Of a stretch of 64,000 bases of DNA, positions 47,401 to 62,200 are shown in pieces. The DNA lies in the NCBI GenBank assembly GCA_023333565.1, contig JAJKFH010000374.1, forward strand, positions 2,170,001 to 2,234,000. Reading direction: 5' to 3'. Every line of letters begins with the position of its first letter. Positions within the stretch are counted from its first letter, which is position 1. The notes under the pieces were generated by a model. It saw only the letters and a list, made by a program, of their open reading frames with translations, searched no databases and was not told the origin of the DNA. A program made the position numbers and the translations under genes. This DNA is from Puffinus mauretanicus (taxonomy: Eukaryota > Chordata > Aves > Procellariiformes > Procellariidae).

Positions 47401-49143
47401 TATACTCCTTCCCTGGGTTGCTCAGCCAGCTGTAGGCCTGCACATCTGCAAATTCTTGCTCACAGTATCATTTATTTGTGCAAGCCCAAATCTGACAAAC
47501 TCTCCTCACTGAAAACCATGAGCAACATCTTCTTCAGCACTTTCAGTTCTATTTCAGTCATGACTTTTCTCCTTTTTCTCCCACACACCAAGCAAAGCAC
47601 CGAGTTCCCTCTAGTTTCTTTTCCCCATCAGTGTATTTTCCTCCAGAGGCAGGAGAAGGGGACAAACACTGAAGTCCTGGGCAGAGCTCATCCTTAGCCT
47701 CTGCAGCCCTGCTCAGAGCATCTCACCTACAGGAAGAGAGAAAGGAGGGAAAAAACTTGTGTCCCTGCTCTGCAGCTGAGCTGCAGCTTGTCAGCCTTTT
47801 CACGTGTTAAGTAGGTTTGCAGCTGCCTGTTACAGCTCTGCAACAGAGGCTGATCAGGTTCATTTGGGGCCATGCCAGGCTCTCCTGAAAAAAAAAGGTA
47901 TTTATTTATAACTGGCTTGTGAGATGGAAAACTGGTTTCTATATTTAATAGAAAGTGCTCCCAGCAGATTAACCCTGACAGTATTGGGCTTGTGGACTTG
48001 TTGGGTTCTTTTCTGAGTATGAGCTACTACATTTATCATATTTCTAGGTCTAATCCTCCACAGATCTAGGGTCCAATAGCACAATTATTTACTGTTTAGA
48101 AAGGGGCTAATTTATTCTCAACCCCTCAGAAGATCCAGACTTAGAATTGTACAGCCTGGAGGAAAGGAAGACAGGAACTTCCAAGGTTTTGCTGAGTCTT
48201 ACTTTAATTTTGAAAAAGAAAATTAGTCTTTGAATACACTCTTGATGCTGCGTGCTGCAGCCATAGGTACCACATGAACCCCTGTCCTATGATACTACAG
48301 CAAGACCACTTCTGCCTTTTAAGGCAAAATTCAAGGGCATGTTCCCATCTAAACAGCAAGGTTAGAAACATTGCATCAGATCTTTTGGGGGATGTACACT
48401 TCAAAGTAGGTTTGTCTAAGTATTTCCCATGGCTGGAAGGTCACTAGATGCATCCAACCAGGCGATGCAGTAGCTGCATGCAGCTGGATGCAAGCGGAGA
48501 CTTCGCTCACAGCTGCTTCTGGAGCTGCCCTGTCAATGCAATGCAGCATCTCTGGAATCAGTCTTCTGCAACCATAGCACAAAGGCACAAAACACTATGA
48601 GAGGAAGGCTGTCAAACACAGGTGCAGATTGAAGGAATAAAGCTCGTTATACAGATGATGTCCCAGCTCCAGCTTGGGTAAATTACATTCTTCAAATTTG
48701 CATTTCCATTGGTTCTTCAAAGGTATGCAGTGCCTGATCTCTCTACCCTGTTGTGAACTGCTGTGCCAGGCTGTGAAAAAGCACTGCTGTAACATTCAGT
48801 CCCAGACACGGGTACATTCCAGGAGCAGGGGACACTATTTCTGTGTATTTCCTTCTACGCGGACCAGCTGAGCTTGTTTGAAGCTGACTTTCTATTTGTG
48901 AAAGACTTTGGGGATACTTGGCTAAAAAATATACACAGATCTCCCTTTACAACTTGGGTTGCATTCCCCTTGTGGTACATTTAAGGAAACTGAGACGCAA
49001 GGAGTTTTATCTAACTTACGCAAAGCTACAGACATATCAGCTGAAGACTCCAAGCAGTAAAAACATCTTCCTTTTAAACTCTGTAACCTCTAGATTGTAT
49101 CACCCTCCATTATTCCCTGATCTCTTCTTGTCCAGTCCCTTCT

Positions 49144-49189
49144 CCCTAATAATGAGGAATATCTTTCCCTAATAATGAGGAATATCTTT
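49144..49189. repeat. 23-bp perfect tandem duplication
   Basis: Two exact adjacent copies of a unit beginning CCCTAATAATGAGGAATATC. No mismatch is visible, so it is either recent or an assembly artefact. Confidence 0.92.
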
Positions 49190-52100
49190 CCAGGCTCAGA
49201 CTCTAAGTTGGAACGTGCATATACGCCGCCGTGCAAGGAGATCTCATCCTGACATGGCGAGCCCAGATACTTCAAACTAGTTTAGAAATCTGATTACATG
49301 CAAGTATATATATGTAACATTACAACACCAAAGACAAATATCATTCTAGGAAATCTTGTTTTTTCATTTGCAGCCTGGACAAGGGAAAAAGACAGTATGT
49401 TCTTGCTTGCATGCCACCACCCATTTTGTGCATGGAAACGCTTGGTTCCTGAATGCAAGAAGTGCATGTGTCAGTTTTGCAAGTGTGGGTCAAGAGCCTG
49501 CCCATGGGTATACAGCCCACGTGCTGCCTCTAAGTCTCGTACCAACATGCTGAGAGTAGCCACCACATGCCTTAGCTTTTCAGGAATCTGTACCCTCAAT
49601 ATTACCCAAACCTCTCTGTGCCTCTGGCCATAAACAGAACTATTGCTTCCCTCCTTTAGCAGTGAGTGGTTCATATTAGATTCAAAGCCCTTCTGATTCA
49701 GAAACAATGAGAAGTCATAGTACATGATATACGCTAAATAGCTATTTACAGTTTACCAAAAGCTTTGATATGACCCTGAAGGATATTGACACTGCTGCAC
49801 ACTTCAGAGGCAGCAAGGTCCAACTGCTGAAAAAGAAAGCTTGGAGGAGGCATGGCAAAGTTTACACTTACATGTGCTGCTAGCTTGAGCAGCATTTTAA
49901 TCTCCTGTATCTCCGTCTTCTCATTTATGCTACCAGGATAATGAATTAACAGTTCAGCATGTTCTGTGGTAAAGCTTTCTTAAACACTTGGGTGAAAAAA
50001 GCTGCAGACACATGAGAGATTGCATTTATGGATTGTTATTCCATTAATAGCTAGCTTCTGCCCCAAATAGGACCCAAAACAGCTTTGATATATAAATAGA
50101 TCTTGCCTTAAGATATCTCTGTGCTAAGCAAAAAACCAGAGTCCTTGAAATGACGGACAAAGAGGTTGCTCTGTTTGGAGATCCTGGCTAATAACGAGAA
50201 CCAATCTGCTGAGCACCGTGCATTTAATACTGTCCTGTGCCACAAGAGAGAGACACTGGTGAATGGACCCTGCCCTGCACTGCCTGGAAACTCTGAGCTG
50301 GCAGCACAGCAGTTCGGAGTAATGGGAACCATAATAGGTATGTGGGCCCTGAGCTTTCCATATTTGTGATGGTCTGTTTGGAGCCTGCGGCAGCAATGTT
50401 AGTAGTACATTACGTCTTGTGATCTGCTCTGTAATAATAAGCCTGAACGGATGGTGACATTAAGACCAGGGGAAATGTTTTGCAGTGTGCGGTCGGGGAT
50501 GAAGGTAATAATTTAATGAGCTTTTGCAGAATTTGCACCCTCCCAGAAAACTCTGGCTGTGAATGAGCATTAAAACAACTTCCTTCCCATCTGTAACACC
50601 AGGGGACTATCACTCTAACTGAACAAATACCAGGTCACAAGGCTAAAAAAAAGGACCAGAGAGAGTCTTGTACAGGTGCAGAAAAGATCTTGCTGAAGTT
50701 CTCCTTACTTTTCAAATCACTACATAATCAAATATTTTTCATTAACTTGAGCTGGGAGGGCCCTTCAAAAGCCCTTTGCAGTTTTTTCAAGTGAACTAGC
50801 TTAAAAAAAAAAAAAGGTAAATGTTTTAACCTTACTTCCACAAACAGAGCACCTCCTAAAACATCTCTTTAATATCACAGACAGTCACTATCTTGTCACG
50901 GCCGAAATCCAGCTATGTCTGCAAATGTACTATAAGTCTCCCTTCTGCTCTCTTGCCCACTTAAACTTCCTTTGGGAATTTTTGGTTTATTTTGTTGTCC
51001 ATTAATACACTAGTTTAATTATCTATGTTGAAATGCTAACAAGCATCCAGAACGACACAGGAAAGTGCACTTCAGCTTATGAAGAGCTTTCAAACTACAG
51101 AGATAATGAAGCATTAGGCCAGCATGCCTCCAATAATGGAGATCTTTAAAGGCATAAACATCTACACACAGGTAGCTACAGCAGGGAATAGATGAGATGG
51201 CTTTCAGAATTCCCTTCCCACTCCACAATTTGCTAACTAGCTATGATAAATATTGACTAGTTACCTCCTGAAACTAACAAACTATCAACACTTGGAGATA
51301 CATCCTAAGGTATTTTACAAATTGCAGTTAACTGCATTTCTCATTCTCAGACACTCAATTGAGTTGCTCTGGTTTACTGAGCTACTGCACCATCAGCTGA
51401 GCTACATAAATCTCTGTCTTGCACAGATAAGAGGGAAAACGTGAGCTCTGATCACTGTTAACCCAGCGTAACTTGACTAATATCTGAAGCCCATGACTGC
51501 ATATGTCAAAATTGAAACAGGCTGGATCAAACCATTAAACATTAGGCAGGTAAGAGAGACAGGGGGCAATTCATCCAATCCATCTTAAACACTTCTCTTC
51601 AGATAGGACCCAGTTAAAGTGCTTATCTTTCTCTGCTGACTACAGAAGGCATCTGCCTTAAACACTGAATTTTAAAGGGCAGTAATTGGACAATATGAAT
51701 CTTAGAAAAAAATCTTCAGCACTAAACAAAGCCTAGCATCGCTGCCCACCTCTCTGCTTATACATGAGGAAGGCTTTTACTGCAGACTACAGTGACCACA
51801 ATAGCCAAGTGGCTTCTGGGTTCGGCAGAGCCTGTGGACTGAGTTGGGTTTCTTCTCATCTAGTTAACAACTATTTTGGCATAACTACTTATCTCAGCAC
51901 TGCAGCTATGCAGGGAGGTTTGCATTTCACAACCACACTGGGAGAGCTGCTCAAGGGAAATCTGTCCAGCATTTGCCTGCATTAAAACCTTAATCCTGAA
52001 AGTTCGCAGAATAAGTTCCTCGGCTCACTGGGTCTAGTGCATGTGCCAATGGATGCTGTGCAAGGAGACGCTGAAATCTGAGTTTTAAGCATTCATCTCC

Positions 52101-53382
52101 CCACGCTCACAATGTTAAATCCAAAGATCCTTTTAGAGCAAGGAAAAAGTAAAGCACACAATGAGATATACTGATACAGCTTGGTAGAGTTTGCCAGAGT
52201 AAAATATAGATCACATACTCTTTCTTGTCCCCTAGCTGTTTTGCTTGCCAGTATCTGCGCAACATCCTGCCCTGTTCCAGGCAGGAGAAAGTTCTCTGTC
52301 TACCTCTGCCTACTGGCAGTCCATCCCCTCCAGAAGTAGTACCGATACTTTCTTAAAACACTCACTTTTCAGTGTATTACTTCTCCTTCACCTATGCCCA
52401 TAGAAACTAATTCTCAAGCTCAGAATTCATCAGAAGTTAAAAACATTGGAAATGGCGTACAAAGTTGGGAAGGGGCGGATTAATGTGGTTCAGCGCTGCA
52501 GAGAGCAAGCTGGATGTCAGAACCCAGAGCTGCAGTCACAGCGAGCATCGCCACACCGCACTGGGATGTGGTCCTGAGCAGCTAGTGCACAAAGTGCCTC
52601 TGGGCAGCAGCTGCTCTGCAGCTGGTGCAGGGCTGGCTCTCAGCTCCCTACGTTCCCAAGCACGCAGCCGCTGAGAGTGTGTTTTGGCAGTGAGTGTGGC
52701 TGACAGACACACCAAGTTTGGCCACAGTGCAGGTGCAAAAGGAACAGGGGTGATTGCAAGCAGCAGCCCTTTTTTCTTTCCACCTCCAACCTCTGTGTAT
52801 CTCCATGAAGACAAAAAGTATCACCTTAATACAAGACTCTTCTTGAGACAGAGAAACCTGACTTGTCCCTAGGCAGGACAATGCTGCCAGATAAGGCTGA
52901 CTACAGCCAGCAAGAGAAGAGACTGGTTCTGGCTGAGGTCCTCAAAGTAACACAGCCCCATAAAGGACTCCCACCCTCATCTGATCTCATGCACTTCCCA
53001 AAAGAGTGAAAGTCTGCTGTCTGAGGGACATTTCTGGCTATAGGGATAAACATCCTTCAGAGAATAAAATTCATTACAAGTTCCCAGAAATGCTGACTAA
53101 CATGCTAAACTGCTTGTAGTGAGAACATCCAATAAAGGGGAAGTGTACACCACAGGGGTAGAAGATGGGGCAGGAGATCATGAAGTTTTCCCCATTGCCT
53201 GAGAACTAGACACAGAAGACAACGTTTTTAATTAGCTGCTTCTACTTAGGTCCTTAGGAAAGGGTACAAACTGAGGAACGCCTTCTCCTCCTGCCCAAGC
53301 TTAACTAAGAAGGTAAGATCAAGTTGTAAATACAATCCTATCTTGAACCTCTCAAGTCTGCACTCCTGGCTCCAGCTCTAGC

Positions 53383-53432
53383 CACTGGCAAAAGTCCCAC
53401 TGATTCCAGTGAGGCCAGAGATTGACCCCAAG
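53383..53432. repeat. Ancient amniote interspersed repeat relic (short)
   Basis: CTGGCAAAAGTCCCACTGAT, then TCCAGTGAGGCCAGAGATTG and ACCCC, resembles the other arm of the same old AAGTCAATGG-type repeat. Confidence 0.4.
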
Positions 53433-55084
53433 ATGGTCACACCTGGGGTTTTATTCATTCCATGATAAAGATTTGCTAAACTTGGAACCCAATCATGGAT
53501 CAGCTTCCAAACAACACCCATGTTTGGGGTGGTTGGAGCTGGAGTTTCAGTGCTGGCCCTTCTCCATGGAACTGAAAGCCAGAGTTATGATGATGACAAT
53601 AAATATTCAGCACTTCATCTTCAAAGGGTTGGGTGGATGTTTCAGTCAGCGGCTAGCTAATCAATGGCACAGTATGAACCATGCCATCAATTATTCATGC
53701 AGTATCTTTGCAAGCTACATATGAAGATAGTCAATGGGGTTGATAGGTATATTTGTATTTATTTTGCCCTAAAGACTCCATTATTGCTAGATCCCCAAAC
53801 CACAATAGTACTGGTGATAAAAACTTTTTTAAAAGGGGTGTTGTTATGACCTAGAGGCAAGCTGGAGGGGAGGTGTGAATGGATACTCCTGAAGAGATCA
53901 CTTCTTTCTTTGCATGTGGCTTTCTGAGCAACCCCCGTGTCTCTCTTTTCCCCTCCTGCTAAGGGATTTGGCTGGAAACATCCTCATCAGCTGCACTACC
54001 TTCTTGGCTGTTTGAGATATGTGCTTGGTGACCAGAAAGTGGCACAGAGGGGTAATTGAACGTGAACCCTTTAAAGGTCAGGCACACTCCCAGTAAATGA
54101 GCTATCAGAAAAGCCTCGCTTCTGAGCAGCCTGTGAGAGGAATGAGTGTTTTGCAAAGCAACCAGGCTGTGAACAGAGGCACTGTGGGAGCTTATGCTCT
54201 GCTTCTTTTAAGTTTGACGCTTCTTGTCCAGAGGATCAAACTAGGTGCAGAGAGGAATACAGAATGAGTGTCTCAGAGTACAAGAGATGCCTAGAGAAGA
54301 TGCTTGCTCTCCTTCTTGTCTCAGGCAGGGGAAGTTTGCCCAACACACACCACTACTTTTATTAAGGAGCTGATCTTGCTATGTACTGGAGAGCTTTGGC
54401 TTTCGCACTCATCAGTGACTTGAGGACATGCAGTATTTTGCAGGAACAGATCCCCTGGCAGGGTCAAGCTCTGAAGCATTTGACGTCCATTCCTCCCTTT
54501 CCTTTTAAACATGTCACACATCTGTTTAAAAAAGGATCAAGCTCACTCCAGGGCAAAACACCCTCAGGCCTTTTTCTGCTCAGTGCAGAGAGCTATGCTT
54601 CGCATTTACTCTTCAATGCACTCCTGTGGATCACTTACTAGACTGGGGGCTGGACTGGAGCAATCTCAAAGTGCCCCTTGCGCTGTCTGCACCTCAAGAC
54701 CAACGGGAGACTATTCTACTTATATCAGAGCATGGTTTAGGTGACTTGAAATAGCCTCCTGAATCTCAGTAAAATCTAGCTTAATCCATCTCCTTTCCTT
54801 CCTTTCAACAGGCAGTTTGCATTGATTTCTTGAGCTACAGTCAATTTATAGCCATCTCCTCTCTGAAACTTTGCTGTGATTTTCTGCTTTGAACTTCTCC
54901 TCCTGAAAGGGTGTGCAGTGTAAAATGATCATGTTATAGTTGAGCCCTGAGCACTTTGGCTGGGGGCAGAGGGATGTCATGGCTTCATGGCAATTACTAT
55001 AATCAGAGAAACTTCCCATCACTTGTGGTAATTTAAATTAAGACCCTTCTTCTAAAAGATATCCTCATAGCTCCCATACAAATA

Positions 55085-55198
55085 GAGGACTTGCTCCAGG
55101 AATTTTTGGATGCGATTCTCTTGCCTATGTTATGCAGGTCAGAAGATTTGGTCATAATGGTCCCTTCTGGCCTTAACATCTAATAATCTATGAATCAT
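55085..55198 (+). mobile_element. Ancient CR1/L3-type LINE 3' end (sense)
   Basis: GTTATGCAGGTCAGAAGATT, TGGTCATAATGGTCCCTTCT and GGCCTTAACATCTAATAATC, ending in a short ATCTATGAATC tail, match the sense 3' end of the same old family as the copy at 44140-44430, which is in opposite orientation. Confidence 0.75.
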
Positions 55199-58100
55199 TT
55201 CATTTAGTCCTGTGATCTGGTCTCCATTATGTCACTAGCTCTTTTCAAAACAACACAAGGGGCCCATCTTCTCTTGCAGAATGGAAGGAATAGAAAATCA
55301 AGGCAAGAAGACCATGAATTAGTGGAGAGGCAGTCACAAGCCTGTTATCAAGTACACCTCATTATCCAAAGACAACTGGTGATTTTTTTCCAGTACTGGA
55401 TGAAGTGAATTTATTCAGCTCAAGTGTCAGTTTGTAGTTAATGTAGCTTCCTGAATAGCTGCGACCTTGCAGCAATGTTGGGTTGATCTGTCTAAATGGT
55501 AGACTTGGAGGAAGCCTGCTGTATACACTGAGGCCTGCAGCTGTTTATAATAAGGCATGTCAAATATATCATAATTAACTCTCTGTGGACACAGTCACAA
55601 GTTCTGTTGACAAATCACAAGCTCAGCGCTCACAGGTACTCAGACTCGCTGGATACTGAAGCTCTATAGGGCTCCTTACACCTGAATGTGTAAAGTATAT
55701 CATGGATGTATGCATATATATTGAGTCTCTTACTCTAGCACCAATCAGTAAGATTCTCCCTGGCATTCTATCACAAAGCCCTTTTAACCAGGTAAAGGTT
55801 AAACCTTGGAGAAGGTAAAGTCATTCCTTGAGGGTGATTAATCCAGTCATTGCCCCACAATGCAAAGCACTTCTTCCCTTACATTTCCTCAGAGATATGA
55901 AAATCTGGATTTGAAGCTGGAGTCACACACAGGGGTTCCTGTCTAACTCCTTCCTTTTGGGATCTTGTCCCAACCAGCAAATATGAAGAAAGGAAGCTTC
56001 ACAATACTACTGTAAGGTAGGTCATAATGATCCAGAACTTAAAAGGGAAGCAAAGAAACTCACTTTGGACACCTTCTTATTTGCTGGTGCTTTAACACAC
56101 CAAATGATTCAGCACCCTGCAGTAAAAATACAGAGCAGAGGTAGTTCTGGGCATGTTGCTGGGCTGCCCACACTCCTGGACATCCCTTCTCCTCCAGTGG
56201 TTCTGTGCCTTGCAAAAGGGTTAGGTGTGCCAGTGTCTATGGACAGAGATAAGTGCATTCTCTCTTTGCCCATCCTTGTGCCACAGGGCAGGGAGTATTA
56301 GTTCTGGCACTACACTCTGCTAATGCACCTACATGGCACCTGGACCAGGACCAGCTTGTGTCTGGCCAGCTGGGAGATCAGGACACAGAGCTTAGCTCTG
56401 CCTGTTCTCATCTGCACAGATACGCCCCAGAAAGATAAGGGAGGAGGCAAAGGATTACAACAGATGTGCACATCATCCCACGTGAAACGCTTTAGCTCTC
56501 TGCCGCATGGAGTGCCCGTCTTTCCCTCTCTGAACTAGGGAGCAGAAACAGGTACCAGTGAAAGCCCCTAGAGCTTCTCAGCTATGTATAAAGTCATGCT
56601 GACCATCCCCACACCAGGAGAACCAACTGGCTGGGGAGTTCATTAAATCCTGGGAGCCTTTTGGAGGTCCCCTAAATGTTTTCAAATGTCGTAAAACATG
56701 AGAAACTGAACCAAAATCCTAAATACTGATTGTTCAAGTTGGGTCACAACTCCAGCCCAGCTCTAGGAGAGTCGCGCTTTGCCTGCTCTACAGAGATATT
56801 TCAGAGATGCTCCCCTGGAGGCTCAAGCACTAAGAAGTATGAAATAAGGCATTTATAAGTGGTAATTCAATTCCATCTTCATCAGTAACAGGGGATTAAT
56901 GGCTAATGGTATTTCACCTAACAGTAATTACATATTAAGTATAGTAACAAATGAAGCTGAGAAACATGAGAGGCTTCTTATCCAAAATTAACAAAGTTAC
57001 TCAGTCCTCTTGGTTTGCTAAATAACCAATCAGCAACCTCATGAAAAATGCTGGTAATACAAGTGATTTCTGCATTTTACTGCTTCTGCAGATATCCTGA
57101 GAAAGGCAGCATGTTTTCCCCAGAAGTTCAGAGGTGCATTTGAAGCCCAGTTTATTTTCTGCAGCTGAATTAGCTGCCTGGGCCAGTAGTTGGGATAACT
57201 TGTCATATCAGAGGGTAAGGAACCTGAAGTCTGACCTTAAAGCTGACTCACAAAAAGGAAATTTCTTGTTCTACTCACATCGTTGATGCAAGCTGAAGTT
57301 TAAACAGGGTGTGTATTTTAAGCTTATATTAAACTTTATTAGAATCGAAATGAACAGCAGTTCATATTTCTGGGGGTAACACGTATTTCTTGGGGTAAAC
57401 TGCCTGGATAGATAATGAGCATTATATAAGACTCATTGAAAATTTATTAAGTTTGCAGAACATTAAGTTAGTGCTGATTAATGTTCATCAGGAGCATCTC
57501 CCAGTATAGCAGTCCTCTCTCTGCTATCCCCATAGAGCTTTGTATCACACTGTTTACCTCCTAACCTATTCACCACCTCCTCTCAAAGGTTGTACTGGCA
57601 GGATGTCACCGCTCTGTACCCATGATTAATGGGTCTGGGAGCATAATGTGGATATACCACTTTTCTGGAGAGATTCAGAGGCTTGACACTTACCAGCAAA
57701 TAGGACTGTGGGTTCCACTAAGTGTCACGATGCAATCTGGGAATCCCTTCTCTGCAGAGACAGCAATAAGCCCTTGGCAACTCTCCCACCACTGCTTTCC
57801 TAATAGCAACACATAGCATTAATCAGAACATAGTTTATTTTCCACGACCAGCATTGTGGCCCAGAGCACAGTCTCACCCACACTCTCCAGGAATAGCTAG
57901 AAAATGGCCCAATTAGTTAAAATGCAGGCTGGATCATAGGGTGGTAAGAAAGGAATTGGGTGGGTTGGTCCCAAGTTCCCGAACGCCAAACTAGTTTGAG
58001 TGGTAGCACCAGGGAAGTGGAGCTCAGGATGTGGAGAAAAGGAGAAAAAGATGAGAACAAAGCCTTTGACTGTGTCCAGTAAATAGCTGCAACTTGACAA

Positions 58101-59124
58101 CTCTCAATAGTGCTACTGAAGGAAACAGAAAGCCCCTGTGCACTCACACAAGTTTCTTCTTGTTGACACGATTTTCACATACCACAAGCTCCCCGGCTCA
58201 CTTCAGGGGCTGGATTACATCATTCCTCCCAAACTTGGTTGAACACGTATCAGATGTACTCCCTCTCTCCATCCTCGCTTCACACCCACTCCTCCATTTC
58301 CTTTCACAACACCTCTCCGCTACCCTTTTTTGCAGCACCATCTGTCCAGGATGGACTTGTCTGTGTTTTTCCTCAAGCCAAATCCTTCCTGAGAAGCAAG
58401 TGCATGATTTTAGGAAGTCTAAAATCAAAACCCAAGCTAATGATAAAAGGAAATGTATCTTCCTTTCTGACCACCCCTGGTTCAGAGTTCCCACCTGGCA
58501 GACATTTTCAATGCACTGCCAAAGGATTGTTTCACCTGCTGGATATACATTTCACTCCACAAGCCAGTTCTTCCCCAGGTGTCTTTCACGCAGGGCCTTC
58601 CATGCCAAACGACAACCTGCGGCCTTTGTGTGAGATAGCGGTGGCAGTTCAGAGAGAACAAGCTTGGAAGCAGCAGGTTAGAAGGAAAAAAGCAGGGAGA
58701 GCTTCAAGATTGGAAGGGACTCATTTGAATCCCTGCCATGAAACTCCAAATGCTTCCAGTGATGAGGGGGGGAAAACAAGAAGAGATAAATATTCTGCAT
58801 GCCAGATCTACAGTTAGTGCAAGTCAGCACAGCTCTGCTGCCATCTGGCTGGCTTCACCCACAGACCCCCACCCCTTCCATGGGGAAAGTCCTACAAAGT
58901 ACAGATCCACAGACACACAGGACACCTATCCCAAATGCAGAGCAAAAAAGATCCCAGCTGCATAAAACCAATGTTTGGCTCCAGTGGCGCAGTGTAAACT
59001 TGCACTGGCTTTAAACTTGCGTTAGCAAGTATATATAATATAAAGAAAAATCTCAAGAAAGGGAATTTCAGTAAAAATCAAGCTGAGTTACAGCCAGCTT
59101 CTCAATTCCCCCAGCGCCCTTTAC

Positions 59125-59215
59125 TTAGGCAGCTTTCCAATTAGTGTCAATGAAAGTCTTGCCTGAGTAGCAACTGAGCAAAAATAGACTCAGAATATCA
59201 GGATTTGACCTAGAG
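59125..59215. repeat. Ancient amniote interspersed repeat relic (possible)
   Basis: TTAGTGTCAATGAAAGTCTT, then GCCTGAGTAG and ATATCAGGATTTGACC, share the spacing and words of the old repeat noted at 32190. The match is weak. Confidence 0.35.
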
Positions 59216-62200
59216 CCTTTAATATACAGAAATAGACAGACCCACACACAAACACGCACAGAGAGGGTAAACCTCAGGAGTGATAATGAGCTTTGATTTT
59301 TCACCAGCCACAAAAATGTCAACTATGCTCCCAGTACATTCCATGATAGAGCAATATTTATATTTGATCTCAGCAATGGGTTCACGCTGCACATTACATA
59401 AGCCAGTCATTCCCCATACAGTAATGGAAACAGACGGTACTTGCCATGGTTTATTTTTTGCATCAGGCATTCTTTGGCAGATACTCATGGGAAACAATAT
59501 GGCAGGGGAATGGCATTAGACTTCCCCTGTGCAAACTCCAGGAAGGCCGTGAACAAGCAGTACAGGACTTTCGCTCTTTTTTTGGAACTGTTGCAAAAGC
59601 TAATGGCTCATCTTGCCCCCTTTGCATACTTAGAAGGTCTCACGTGTTATGAGAGCAGATTCGCTAACAGAACAAATTTGGCCCCCAGTGCCCAGAAAAT
59701 AGCGGTCTCTGCGGTGAGCTCCCCTCTTTTTCTAAAGCAGGAAGCCACCAAAGCTTTTGCTCCGCTCCTTCTACCTGTGTGAGTGGGATTCAAACAATCT
59801 TCAGGGTGAAATCACCCATCCCACAAGTGCCATTATTTCCCTGGGATCTCTACCAGAAAAGCATCAGCCTGTAGAGAATGAGCCCAAAGAGTGGTTGACT
59901 CCTTCATTGAGCCCTAGTCCTCGAAATAAATTACTAGCCAGAGTAAAATGAGAGTTCAATGTTATTAAAGGGGACTAACCAGTTAATATTGACACCAGCA
60001 GTAACTATACAAAATAGCTACCCATTACAGATATGGAATCACCCAGTAGCTTTGCTTGGGCTCCGCTTTTTTGAATCTGTGCTTCAGGTTGAGGTTTGCA
60101 CAGGTTATTCCCTGCTGTTAGAAATCCTTAGAGGAAATATCAAGAACTTCATGGAGTTGGTAGTATTGTTCTTTGAGCCTTTTGGAAACAGTCTGAAACA
60201 AAAGAAGCTGCCTAAGCCATCCCTGCCACACTAAAGCAGGATTACCCAAGCCTGGAGTAAAAACCTCTCTCTGTCAGATCTGAGCAAGCCACTCTGTGCA
60301 CCGGGTACTGAATATCCTGAATCCCACTGGCAGCACCGAGGAGCTGGAAGCGTTTAGCATTTGACAGGCTGGGCCCTAAGCTTGTGATTACACAGAACAT
60401 CTCCCGCTGTGTTTCACCCCACACTTGCACAGTGCTAAGAGCCTTGCAGAGGGCTCGGCATCCAGGGGACATCATGCTCCACAATTCGCAAGTCCTGCCC
60501 AACACTGCCCGGGCAGACTGCTAACATCTGATTCTGCAATAACAGGGTCAGTGGAAAAACTGTGATGGAAGAGCTCGGAATATGCCCGTCTGTGACCTAG
60601 CAAGAGCTGGAAGCATCCTTTGCAGGTTTTACTGGCAGATAGCAATAGGCTTTACAGCTGCCTCCTCTCTGTAACCCATGGTAAGCTGTTTTTCTTGGTG
60701 CATAATTGCTTACAAACTCTGAAGGAACAAAACGGCTGGAGTTTTGGCATGGCTTTTGCTTCCAGCAAACACGCGCGATTATTTTTTGCATCCTTGCTGG
60801 AAAGAACAGAGCAGACTGTACTCCAGGACTTTGTCACCTTAGGACGCATGATCAACATCGCGTGTGTCACACTCAGACTTACGCCAGCCTGTTAGCAGAG
60901 CAGGAATAGTAAAGGCAGCGAGAGACGAGCTGCATTTCCACAACCCTCCAGCTGTCAAGAGGAGCAGAGACTGACAGAAATAAGCTGCATGGAGGAGACA
61001 GGCCAAACCAGAAATAATCCGTCATGTGCCACGGTTCCCAGATTCCTCAGGATCTTTTGCGAGGAATCTGATGTCAGGCATTGAGCAAAATTTGGGGATT
61101 TTCCATCTGTAGCTGCTGTTTCTGATATTACATGCAGGGTTACCACTGACACGTACCACTTTATGAACAGCTGGAGAAGCAGTGGCCAACCCTCCTTCGC
61201 ATACTGAAAGTTTTGTGCTGCCAAAACCCACAAGACACACCATATCATTCTGCAAGCCTGGGAATATGTCACAGAGGCAAGGATAGCAGTTCCACTGGGG
61301 TCTCACTGCTCTAGTGTGTGTTGGCACCAGGCTGTGCATGCAGCAATAGCAGACTTAGCCCCCTCCTGGTTTACTTCCAGATAGATCTGAAGTCACAGAG
61401 CCCCACAGGCCCCCACTGCTGGTTATGTGACATAATCAGTGTGTGAGCACTTGTACTTAAGAGGCAGCTGTGGCTCCAGAGCCACATAACCACCTTGAGA
61501 AATATCAAGACATTAATGAGGGGAGTCAAGAAAGCAGCCAGAGAGAGGCAGATTTGTAGTTCCTTAGTCCAAGTGCAACATCTGGGCCATTTTTGAGGGG
61601 AGAGTAGCTCAGTTTTCAATATTCAGATATAAACAGCCCTCGGAGAAAGCACTAACGACAAGGATGCTACACAAACCTCCTCCCCACTTTGCCTGCTACA
61701 ACTGTCTAGAGAGTCACACAAGATGGGGCACCCACTATTGCTACCTTCCTCCCTCCATCACATCAGCATTGCATTTAGCCCTCAATGTAGCCAGCTATTT
61801 GTTCAACTCCCAGGTTTGCAGGAATGTCCAAATACCTCTCAAAGAGTTTAAGACTATCTTAAGGGTGTCCAAAGGATAGGGACATCCATCACACTAATCA
61901 TGTTCAATGGAACAGAGACCAGTCTTGCATGGACAGACCCAGCTCTTCCTCTCCACCTACCTCTGCCACCAGCTCCCCTGCATGGGAGCAAATTCTCCTA
62001 GAAGATCCCTTTGTTGAAAGTTTTTGGAAGCAACAAAAGCCCCAAACCCCCACAGGTTCCTCCATCAGTCTTGGGAGGTTTTTCTGCCCCAAACCTGGCC
62101 ATCAGTCTTGTCCTGCTCATTCATTCTAAGGCAGATGCCAAATTCCTGCAGATCTTCCAATGCACTACACTCTGCTGCCAGCCAGTCCTGGCCAGACACA

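Noticed and set aside
58239..58817. 192-residue + frame overlapped by a 179-residue frame
   Set aside because: No domain, no promoter and no Kozak support; two frames are open at once, pointing to absence of stops by chance.
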